Both the position numbers and the translations under genes were made by a program. A DNA stretch of 9,656 nucleotides, taken from the NCBI GenBank assembly GCA_016873355.1, contig VGXK01000051.1:1-9656 (forward strand), given 5' to 3'. Origin of the DNA: Phycisphaerae bacterium. Lineage in GTDB: Bacteria; Planctomycetota; Phycisphaerae; Phycisphaerales; SM1A02. The notes beneath the pieces were generated by a model. The model saw only the letters and a program-made list of their open reading frames with translations. It had not been told where the DNA came from and ran no database searches. Below are positions 1 to 5,847 of the stretch, piece by piece. How positions within the stretch are numbered: the stretch's first letter is position 1; each line of letters starts with the position of its first letter.

Positions 1-97
1 TCCATCGGCGGATCCTCAAGATCCGCCTGCTTCGCCCTCCTTGCCACACTCGTCTCGCCAACGCCAGCTCGCTACGCCTGAGTCGTCACCGCTCTAG
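1..97 (-). repeat. Palindromic intergenic element, copy 1 (cut by the window edge)
   Basis: These 97 bases are the exact reverse complement of 3464-3560, so this is a second, oppositely oriented copy of the element at 3464-3625. About 65 further bases are expected beyond the left edge. The copy starts, on the trpD sense strand, with CTAGAGCGGT only 2 bases after the trpD stop codon. It contains the element's apical hairpin: ggcggatc at 7-14, a 5-base loop, and gatccgcc at 20-27. No T-run follows the hairpin, so it is not a classical intrinsic terminator, although it could end or stabilise the trpD transcript. The identity is seen directly; any function is inference. Confidence 0.93.
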
Positions 98-99
98 GC

Positions 100-1326
100 T
101 CAGCGATCGCCGCCGACGAGCCGACCGCCCGAGTGCTCGACGAGCGCCTCGAGCGTGCGCCACGCGTCGCCGAAATCGATGGCGCCGCTTGCGGCGGCCA
201 CGCCCTCCTCGAGCGAACGAACGCGATCGGCGGCGAGCAGGGCCGCCGCCGAATTCGCGAGCGCCATTCGACGCGCCCATCCCCGCTCCTCGCCTCGAAG
301 CACGGCTCGCAGCAGGGCCGCCGCCTGCTCGAGCGACGCGGGCGCCTCGATCGGCGCCTCGTCCGCGCTCGCCGGCACGAGCGCCGCCGGATCGGCGCTC
401 CATTCGCGAATGCGACCCTGCTCCACTTCGAAGATCCGCGTCGGCGCCGAGATGCTCACTTCGTCGAGGCCGTCGTCGGAATGAAGCACGAGCGCCCGGC
501 GCGATCCGAGCCGCACGAGCGCCTCGGCCATCGGTCGAAGGAGCGACGCGTGGTAGACGCCCACCACCTGCCGCATCGCGCCCGCGGGATTCACGAGCGG
601 ACCGACGAGGTTGAAGATCGTGGGAATCGGAAGGGCGCGCCGCGCCGCGAGCGCATGCTTCGCCGCGGGATGATGATGGATCGCGAACGCGAAGCAGATG
701 CCGCAGCGATCGATCGATCTCGCCTGCGCGGCCGGATCCGCGTCCACGTTCACGCCGAGCGCGGCGAGCACTTCGGCGCTGCCGCGGCCGGTGCGGCTTC
801 GATTGCCGTGCTTGGCGACCTTGGCGCCGAGACTCGCCGCCACGATCGCCGCCGCGGTCGAGGCGTTGAATCGCTTCGGCGCGCCGCCGGTGCCGGCGGT
901 GTCGAGGATTTCGTGCGCGGGAACCGAAGTCGGAATCGAGCGCACGCGACTTCGCATCACGCGCACGGCGCCGGCGAGTTCCTCCGCCGTGGGCACGCGC
1001 GTGGCGAGCAGCGCAAGCAGCGCGCCGATCTCCGGTTCGCTCGCACGACCATCCGCGATCGCTTCGAAGGCCGACGCGGCCGCGGACTCCGCCAGCGTCC
1101 GGCCGCGCACGAGTTCCGCGAGCGCCGCCGCCAGCGGTCCCGCGGTTCCCGGCGAGGCGGGAGCAGCGCCCGCCCCTTTCGCACTCGAACCCGCGGGTTC
1201 CCCCGTCGAGGCCGCCCTCGCGGCGGCGAACTCCGGCGGTCCGGGCAGCGGCGACCGCGCGGACTCCGCCGCGCTCCGTGCCTTCGCATCCGCCGAACGC
1301 TCCGGCCGCGCCTCGTGCCCGCTCAC
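100..1326 (-). CDS. trpD: Anthranilate phosphoribosyltransferase with N-terminal extension
   Basis: TrpD transfers phosphoribose from PRPP to anthranilate, the second committed step of tryptophan synthesis, in the cytoplasm. Visible family motifs are the PRPP-binding GTGG at residues 145-148, KHGNRS at 172-177, HHHP at 217-220, FNLVGPL at 238-244 and the metal-binding DDGLDE at 284-289. The C-terminal ANSAAALLAAD also fits. The protein has 408 residues against about 340 usual. The excess is an Ala/Pro/Ser-rich N-terminal stretch of about 63 residues before the helical domain that begins near PLAAALAEL. The GTG start overlaps the stop codon of the upstream TPR gene (GTGA, 1323-1326). I found no in-frame ATG, GTG or TTG before residue 73, so the extension appears genuinely encoded. 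The loop after GTGG reads APKRFNAST instead of the usual DGxxTFNIST type. No other trp gene is in the window. Function is highly likely. Confidence 0.95.
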   Translation of the reverse strand: MSGHEARPERSADAKARSAAESARSPLPGPPEFAAARAASTGEPAGSSAKGAGAAPASPGTAGPLAAALAELVRGRTLAESAAASAFEAIADGRASEPEIGALLALLATRVPTAEELAGAVRVMRSRVRSIPTSVPAHEILDTAGTGGAPKRFNASTAAAIVAASLGAKVAKHGNRSRTGRGSAEVLAALGVNVDADPAAQARSIDRCGICFAFAIHHHPAAKHALAARRALPIPTIFNLVGPLVNPAGAMRQVVGVYHASLLRPMAEALVRLGSRRALVLHSDDGLDEVSISAPTRIFEVEQGRIREWSADPAALVPASADEAPIEAPASLEQAAALLRAVLRGEERGWARRMALANSAAALLAADRVRSLEEGVAAASGAIDFGDAWRTLEALVEHSGGRLVGGDR

Positions 1327-3410
1327 AGCCCGTAGCTCGTGAGCAGCTTCACGACCTTGGGTTGATCGGGATTGAGCTGCAGGCTGCGCCGGAAGTAGCT
1401 CGACGCTTCCGCCGCGGCGCTTCGATCCTGCCGACCCGAGAGCAGCCAGCGATTGATGGCGTTCACCGCCATGCCGTTGATGCTCACCCAGTTCGCGGGA
1501 TCGATGTCGGTCGACTTCTTGTAGTACTCGAAGCTCTTCGTGAAATCGCCGAGCTTGAAGTGGGCCCAGCCGAGTCGCTCGTAGTTGTCACTCGACGGGT
1601 CGAGTCGCACGAGCGCGTCGGCGGTGTTCGCGGCTTCCTTGTAGCGCTGTCCCGACGCGTAGGCGTTGAGCAGGTTGCGAAGGATCTGCGGCGTCGGCTC
1701 GATGAGCTCGAGCGAGGTCTCGTACTGCACGATGGCGTCGTCGAGTCGGTTGAGGCGCTCGTACGCCACGCCGAGATTGACGCGCGCGGGACCGTTCTTC
1801 GGATCGAGTCGAACGGCTCGTTCGGCGAACGGCACGGCGCCGGACGCGTTGTCCATCTGGAGGTAGGCAAGCGCCATCGCCAGGTTCGCGATCGCCGAAT
1901 CGGGATCGATCACGAGCGCGCGGTGGTAGGACGCGATCGCGTCGAGCAGCTTGCTCTGTCGGTGGAGCGCGCGGCCGAGGCCGAGGTGCGCCTCGAAACT
2001 CTCGGGCGACACGACGATCGCCTTGCGGAACGCCGCTTCGGCGGCCTGCGGATCTCCCTGCGCAAGCAGCGTCTCACCGACGCCGATGTACCCGGCGGGC
2101 AGATTCGGATTCTCGCGAAGGATCTCCTCGAAGAGGCGCATCGCGGTCTCGTAGTCGCCGGCGCGGCGCGCTTCCGTGGCCTGGTTCACCTTCTGCTGAA
2201 TCGGCGAGACGGGAGGCGCGGGCGGCGGCGCGGGCGCTTCGTTCGCTGCCGGCGCGCCGTTCGACGCCGCGTGCGTCGGGGCGTTCGACGAGGCGTCCGT
2301 CGGGGCGTTCGACGATTCGTTTGCTCCCGCCCCCGCACTCGCCGCGCTGCTCGCGCCCGCGTTCGTCGGCTCGCCGGGAGCAGCGGGCGCGCCGTTCGAC
2401 TTGGTCGACGACGCCGTCGGCGGCGCAGGCTGCGACTCGACGACGGGAGGCTTCGTCTCGGGTGGAGGCGGCTTGACCGCCGGGGGCGGCGGCTTCACAT
2501 CGGGTGCCGGAACCCTTGGCTCCTGGGCCGGGGGCTTCACCTCGGGTGCCGGCGGCTTCGGCTCGGCAACAGCCGTCTTCGCTTCCGGCGCGGGGGGCTT
2601 CACTTCGGGCGCAGGCGGCTTCGCTTCCGGCGCCGCGGACTTGGACTCGACGACGGGAGGCTTCGTCTCGGGAGGAGGCGGCTTGACCGCCGGCGGCGGC
2701 TTCACCTCAGATGCCGGAACTCTTGGCTCCTGGGCCGGCGGCTTCACTTCGGGTGCCGGCGGCTTCGGCTCGGCAACAGCCGTCTTCGCTTCGGGCGCGG
2801 GGGGCTTCACTTCGGGTGCCGGCGGCTTCGCTTCCGGCGCCGCGGACTTGGACTCGACGACGGGAGGCTTCGTCTCGGGAGGAGGCGGCTTGACCGCGGG
2901 GGGCGGCGGCTTCGCCTCGGGGGCGCTCGGCTTCGACTCCGGGGCTGACGGTTTCGACGCGTCAGCCGTCGGCTTCGACTCGGCTGGTCTCGACTCGACG
3001 ACGACCGGCGCTGGCTTCGGCTGCTCCTTGGGGGGCGCGGGCGTCGATGCGACCGCGGGTGGAGGCGAAGGACGCGGCGGCGTCGTGGGCGGCGCGACCT
3101 CGGGCGTAGGCGGCGTCGCCACGGGTGGGGGCTCGACCGGACGCGAGTAGACGGTGATCCGCTTCTGGTCATCCGTCGAGGACGGTGTCGTCGCGGGTTG
3201 GGCGGTCGGCTTCGTCGTCGGCGCAGCGCTCGCAGGGGCGGCGTCGAGCCCTTCGTCGGCCGTGGGAGCCTGGGCGCAACCCACGATCAACACGAGCGTT
3301 GTGACGGTGGCGGCGCGGGCGGCGGCGAAACTCCACGCGCTTGCGCCGCTGCCGAAGACACCGCTCGGCGACCCGCGCGAGCGAGCGTGTGGGAACGATC
3401 GCCGCCTCAT
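1323..3410 (-). CDS. Proline-rich TPR lipoprotein
   Basis: A 695-residue protein of unknown specific role. Residues 1-45 form a lipoprotein signal: a long basic start, a hydrophobic segment at about 34-44, and a lipobox IVGC with Cys45 as the acylation site. Residue 46 is Ala, not the Asp that retains lipoproteins in the inner membrane. Residues about 95-335 are a low-complexity Pro/Lys/Glu/Ala spacer (KPPAPEVKPPAPEAK style), including two long tandem copies of a 69-70-residue unit. An Ala/Ser/Asn linker follows. Residues about 404-690 hold roughly seven to eight TPR units with WxxxG/A-Y-F-A-P spacing (for example PESFEAHLGLGRALHRQ). The design suggests a surface-anchored scaffold spanning the periplasm or cell wall. 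I chose ATG at 3410 over the in-frame GTG at 3452 because GGAGG lies 10 bases upstream and the signal peptide fits better. Its stop overlaps the trpD start, so the two are probably translationally coupled. Confidence 0.88.
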   Translation of the reverse strand: MRRRSFPHARSRGSPSGVFGSGASAWSFAAARAATVTTLVLIVGCAQAPTADEGLDAAPASAAPTTKPTAQPATTPSSTDDQKRITVYSRPVEPPPVATPPTPEVAPPTTPPRPSPPPAVASTPAPPKEQPKPAPVVVESRPAESKPTADASKPSAPESKPSAPEAKPPPPAVKPPPPETKPPVVESKSAAPEAKPPAPEVKPPAPEAKTAVAEPKPPAPEVKPPAQEPRVPASEVKPPPAVKPPPPETKPPVVESKSAAPEAKPPAPEVKPPAPEAKTAVAEPKPPAPEVKPPAQEPRVPAPDVKPPPPAVKPPPPETKPPVVESQPAPPTASSTKSNGAPAAPGEPTNAGASSAASAGAGANESSNAPTDASSNAPTHAASNGAPAANEAPAPPPAPPVSPIQQKVNQATEARRAGDYETAMRLFEEILRENPNLPAGYIGVGETLLAQGDPQAAEAAFRKAIVVSPESFEAHLGLGRALHRQSKLLDAIASYHRALVIDPDSAIANLAMALAYLQMDNASGAVPFAERAVRLDPKNGPARVNLGVAYERLNRLDDAIVQYETSLELIEPTPQILRNLLNAYASGQRYKEAANTADALVRLDPSSDNYERLGWAHFKLGDFTKSFEYYKKSTDIDPANWVSINGMAVNAINRWLLSGRQDRSAAAEASSYFRRSLQLNPDQPKVVKLLTSYGL
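2434..2914. repeat. Long tandem repeat inside the TPR gene (210 + 207 bp plus a partial third copy)
   Basis: The block beginning gactcgacgacgggaggctt occurs at 2434, 2644 and 2851. The first two units are 210 and 207 bases. They differ by roughly a dozen substitutions and one in-frame 3-base indel, and the third copy matches for only about 60 bases before diverging. Periods divisible by three keep the reading frame, giving 69-70-residue units in the Pro/Lys spacer (residues about 187-326). The near-identity at DNA level, including at silent sites, indicates a fairly recent duplication by slippage or unequal recombination. Length variation between strains is likely. Confidence 0.9.
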
Positions 3411-3420
3411 GTCCACCGTT

Positions 3421-3425
3421 CCTCC
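3421..3425 (-). promoter_or_regulatory. Ribosome binding site deciding the TPR gene start
   Basis: On the minus strand GGAGG sits 10 bases before the ATG at 3410. It favours that start over the GTG at 3452, which has no comparable site close by and would place 14 extra residues before the signal peptide. Confidence 0.6.
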
Positions 3426-3463
3426 ACTTCGGTTGAACCGACGCCGCAGCACCAGAAAGCAGT

Positions 3464-3625
3464 CTAGAGCGGTGACGACTCAGGCGTAGCGAGCTGGCGT
3501 TGGCGAGACGAGTGTGGCAAGGAGGGCGAAGCAGGCGGATCTTGAGGATCCGCCGATGGAGCCCGACGATGCCACACGAAGTCGCAGCCCGCCAGATCGC
3601 TACGAATGAGGAGGAACCGCTCTAG
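3464..3625 (+). repeat. Palindromic element, copy 2 (complete, CTAG-bounded hairpin element)
   Basis: A 162-base imperfect palindrome. Paired blocks are 3464-3473 with 3616-3625 (10 bp), 3479-3482 with 3607-3610 (4 bp), 3485-3492 with 3597-3604 (8 bp), 3494-3499 with 3590-3595 (6 bp), 3512-3519 with 3570-3577 (8 bp), and the apical stem 3534-3541 with 3547-3554 (8 bp, 5-base loop). In the outer 36 positions every non-Watson-Crick pair on the plus strand is G.A. Both ends are CTAG. Bases 3464-3560 recur, inverted and identical, at 1-97. It lies between the TPR gene (start 3410) and nfo, whose TAG stop is within the terminal CTAG. No reading frame in it looks like a gene. It is probably a non-autonomous mobile hairpin (MITE- or REP-like) or a structured RNA; the nature is inference. 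Confidence 0.88.
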
Positions 3626-4569
3626 CGGCCGACCCTGGCCGAGGTTCGCGCGGGCTTGGAGAGTGCTCGCAGTCTTCGGACGTTCTCGCGGTCCCAGGGC
3701 TTGCCCTTGAACGAACCCTCCTTCGGCGTCTCGAGGATTCCCGGGCGCTTCTCGAACGCGGGCTCGCGGAGCAGCACGCGGAAGCACGCGGCGCCGCAAA
3801 CGCCGTCGCCGATGTGCTCGTGCCGATCGAGTCGTGTGCCGCAGGCGCCCTTGGAATCGTTGAGATGGAAGACGAGCACGCGATCAGGCGACAGCAGGCT
3901 CTTCATGATCGCCAGCGTCGACGCGGCGCCTGCGTCCGTGCTCATGTCGTAGCCGGCGGCGGTGGCGTGGCAGGTGTCGAAGCAGTAGCCGATGCGCTCC
4001 GGCCGCTTCACGCGCTCGCGCACCATCGCCAGTTGACGCAGGTCGTAGCCGAGCGCGGTGCCGGGTCCCGCCGTGTTCTCGAGACAGGTGACGACCTTGA
4101 ATCCGCGCGTCTCGTCGTGCAGCGAATCGAGCGATTCGACGAGCCGATCGATGCCGCCCTGCTCGTCGTCCGTGCACGCCTGCGGGCGCTCCGGCGCCCT
4201 CACGCGCGGCGGCACGGCGCCCAGATGTGCGCCCGGATGCATCACGCAGCGACGGATGGCAAGCGCCTCGCAGCGCTCCAGTTCCGTGCGCTGCGCCGCG
4301 ATCGAGCGCTTCCGCGCGTCGTGATCGGGCGACGCCAGGTTCACGAGATAGCTGTTGTGACTGACCGTGCGGCAATCGTCGGGATCGTCCCAGCCGGCCT
4401 CACGAAGCGCGACGAACCAGTCGTCGATTTCTTCCTTCGACGGTGCTCGCGGCGCCCACTGGCGCTGATTCGCGGTGAAGACCTGCACGCAGTCGAGTTC
4501 GAGCTCGATCGCCGAGCGCACCGCGTTCGCCACCCCGCCGGCCACGCTCAGATGCGAACCGAATCTCAT
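3622..4569 (-). CDS. nfo: Deoxyribonuclease IV (AP endonuclease, Nfo family)
   Basis: Endonuclease IV cleaves the backbone 5' of abasic sites in base-excision repair, using three metal ions in a TIM barrel. All nine expected metal ligands are visible: H71, H111 (MHPGAH), E164 (CLENTAG), D198 and H201 (CFDTCH), H235 (VFHLNDSK), D248 and H250 (DRHEH), and E280 (ILETP). From E164 to E280 their spacing equals that of the E. coli enzyme. The 315 residues exceed the usual 280 or so, mainly through about 17 extra residues near 119-137 (Pro/Arg-rich) and a short basic tail. The ATG at 4569 starts directly with the family's MRFGSHLSVAGG opening; a weak AGGG lies 9 bases upstream. The gene is 37 bases downstream of the oxidoreductase gene, probably one operon. 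Its TAG stop is supplied by the CTAG end of the palindromic element. Confidence 0.96.
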   Translation of the reverse strand: MRFGSHLSVAGGVANAVRSAIELELDCVQVFTANQRQWAPRAPSKEEIDDWFVALREAGWDDPDDCRTVSHNSYLVNLASPDHDARKRSIAAQRTELERCEALAIRRCVMHPGAHLGAVPPRVRAPERPQACTDDEQGGIDRLVESLDSLHDETRGFKVVTCLENTAGPGTALGYDLRQLAMVRERVKRPERIGYCFDTCHATAAGYDMSTDAGAASTLAIMKSLLSPDRVLVFHLNDSKGACGTRLDRHEHIGDGVCGAACFRVLLREPAFEKRPGILETPKEGSFKGKPWDRENVRRLRALSKPARTSARVGR

Positions 4570-4606
4570 CGCGCGGCGCCCTGAACGGCGTTGCGGCGAA
4601 TTCGCG

Positions 4607-5650
4607 TCATCGCTCCGCGCCCAGCTCGACCATCTTCGCGCCCATCGAGCGGGCCGCCGCCACGATGCGCTCGGCGGTGCGCACCGCCGCGAAGCCGTCC
4701 TCCGCGTCGACGAACGGCCGACGCGACTCGCGAATGGCGCCGACGAAGTCCTCGAACTGGAGCTTCAGCGGTTCCCCCGCGCCGACCGAAAGCTGCTCCA
4801 CAGCCACCAGCTCCAGGTAGTTCACCGACGAGAGATCCGCGCCGTCACGCAACTGCTTGCGCACATCCGCGATCTTGGCGGCGTTGGCGGTCTTGCGGAT
4901 GAGCGTGCCCTTGCGCTCCACGAAATCTGCGGAGAGGTACGCCTCCTCCGTGATGATGCGCATCTTTCGTTCGGTCTTGAGCGCCAGCCGGCTGGCCGTC
5001 ATGTTCGCCACGCAGCGCACGCCCTCGGAATCGGCGGGGAAGACGAGCCGCACGTTGCAGACGTCCTCCGCCTCGCCCAGCACGGCGACGGCGCTCGCGT
5101 GCACTTCCTCCGGCTCCTGTCCGAGCAGCATGAGCAGGATGTCGATGTCGTGAATCATCATGTCGTGCACGACGCCGACGTCGACGCTGCGGAAGGTCAT
5201 GGGGCTGATGCGATCGATCTCCACGAATCGAGGTCGCAGATTCGTGACGCCGCGAATGGCGACCATCACCGGGTCGTAGCGCACCACGTGGCCCACCTGG
5301 AGCACCACGCCCGCACGAGCGGCCGCATCCGCGATCGCCCGCGCTGACGGCACGTCCGGCGCCAGCGGCTTCTCGATCAGGCAGTGCACGCCCGCGCCCA
5401 CGAGCGCTTCCGCCGCGGCGCGATGATGCACCGTGGGCGTGGCGATCACGGCGCAATCCACGCCGTGCTTCACGAGCTCTTCGACGGTTTCGAATCCCTT
5501 GCCGCCGTACTGCTCGGTGATCGTGGCGCGGCGCTCGGGATCGCGATCGACGACGCCGACCAGCTCGCATCCCTTCGTAAGCGACGCGATGCGCGCGTGA
5601 TGGCGCCCCATGCGTCCAACTCCGACCACGCCGCAACGAAGAGTCTTCAT
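4607..5650 (-). CDS. Gfo/Idh/MocA family NAD(P)-dependent oxidoreductase, GnnA-like
   Basis: A 347-residue nucleotide-sugar or sugar dehydrogenase of the Gfo/Idh/MocA family. The N-terminal Rossmann domain has GVGRMG at 10-15 and an acidic residue ending the second strand (VVDRD, about 34-37). EKP at 93-95 carries the conserved catalytic Lys94, and MMIHDIDILL at 164-173 supplies the His/Asp motif of the second domain. The segments SVDVGVVHDMMIHDID and VANMTASRLALKTERK resemble GnnA, the UDP-N-acetylglucosamine 3-dehydrogenase that works with the aminotransferase GnnB to make the 3-amino sugar for amide-linked lipid A. Neither gnnB nor lpx genes are visible here, so the substrate is inferred only. 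The start was placed at ATG 5650 because the Rossmann strand begins within a few residues; the longer in-frame extension to 5734 adds unrelated residues. A weak AAGG precedes it. It is probably co-transcribed with nfo. Confidence 0.9.
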   Translation of the reverse strand: MKTLRCGVVGVGRMGRHHARIASLTKGCELVGVVDRDPERRATITEQYGGKGFETVEELVKHGVDCAVIATPTVHHRAAAEALVGAGVHCLIEKPLAPDVPSARAIADAAARAGVVLQVGHVVRYDPVMVAIRGVTNLRPRFVEIDRISPMTFRSVDVGVVHDMMIHDIDILLMLLGQEPEEVHASAVAVLGEAEDVCNVRLVFPADSEGVRCVANMTASRLALKTERKMRIITEEAYLSADFVERKGTLIRKTANAAKIADVRKQLRDGADLSSVNYLELVAVEQLSVGAGEPLKLQFEDFVGAIRESRRPFVDAEDGFAAVRTAERIVAAARSMGAKMVELGAER

Positions 5651-5748
5651 AAGGGCCTTGCCGCCCGATTCCACGGCGACGAAGGCTCGACAGCGTATCA
5701 GCCCGCGCTCGTTGCTTGATCGACCCCGTCGCACGGTTCCAGGCTGAA

Positions 5749-5789
5749 GAACTCGGAACGATCCGCCGCGATCGGCGCTTTCCGAGTTC
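5749..5789. promoter_or_regulatory. Inverted repeat in the divergent promoter region
   Basis: gaactcggaa at 5749-5758 pairs exactly with ttccgagttc at 5780-5789, a 10-bp perfect dyad. The 21-base spacer holds a second nested dyad, cgatc (5759-5763) with gatcg (5770-5774). It could be an operator for a dimeric regulator or a hairpin in the 5' leader of the rightward gene. No T-run follows, so an intrinsic terminator is unlikely. The pairing is seen; the role is inferred. Confidence 0.5.
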
Positions 5790-5835
5790 GCGCTTTCCGC
5801 GATCCGCGCCGCGCGTTACCTTCGTGGGTTCACTT

Positions 5836-5840
5836 GGGAG
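5836..5840 (+). promoter_or_regulatory. Ribosome binding site of the secreted repeat protein
   Basis: GGGAG lies 7 bases before the ATG at 5848. Together with the signal peptide that starts there, it rejects the longer in-frame opening at 5716. Confidence 0.65.
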
Positions 5841-5847
5841 ATCGATC

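Larger units (their letters stand above)
5651..5847. promoter_or_regulatory. Divergent intergenic region
   Basis: A 197-base gap between two divergently oriented genes that must hold the promoters of the oxidoreductase-nfo unit (leftward) and the secreted repeat protein (rightward). I could not identify convincing -35/-10 boxes in this GC-rich sequence. The clear element is the inverted repeat at 5749-5789. Confidence 0.5.

Noticed and set aside
1..97. Intrinsic terminator for trpD formed by the hairpin at 7-27
   Set aside because: The stem is GC-rich, but no T-run follows and it lies over 70 bases past the stop codon. It was kept as part of the repeat only.
1278..2948. 556-residue plus-strand open frame with Arg/Gly repeats
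   Set aside because: It is antisense to trpD and the TPR gene, is extremely Arg-rich, and its repeats are the mirror of the TPR gene's tandem repeat. High GC leaves few stop codons.
2401..3150. 249-residue plus-strand glycine-rich repeat frame (GGFTSGAGGF type)
   Set aside because: It looks like a Gly-rich structural protein but is only the antisense reading of the Pro/Lys spacer. The sense frame has a signal peptide, TPR domain and ribosome site, while this one has none.
3411..3452. Upstream GTG start (3452) for the TPR lipoprotein
   Set aside because: It adds 14 residues before a good signal peptide and lacks a nearby ribosome site, whereas ATG 3410 has GGAGG 10 bases upstream.
1..3625. 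Composite transposon carrying the TPR gene and trpD as cargo
   Set aside because: The flanking copies are short elements without a transposase, and the cargo are ordinary chromosomal genes with the same base composition as their neighbours. Two independent insertions are simpler.
3464..3799. 111-residue minus-strand frame covering the palindromic element
   Set aside because: Part is a shadow of nfo and the rest is element sequence. There is no homology-like motif or ribosome site, so it was not taken as an element-encoded protein.
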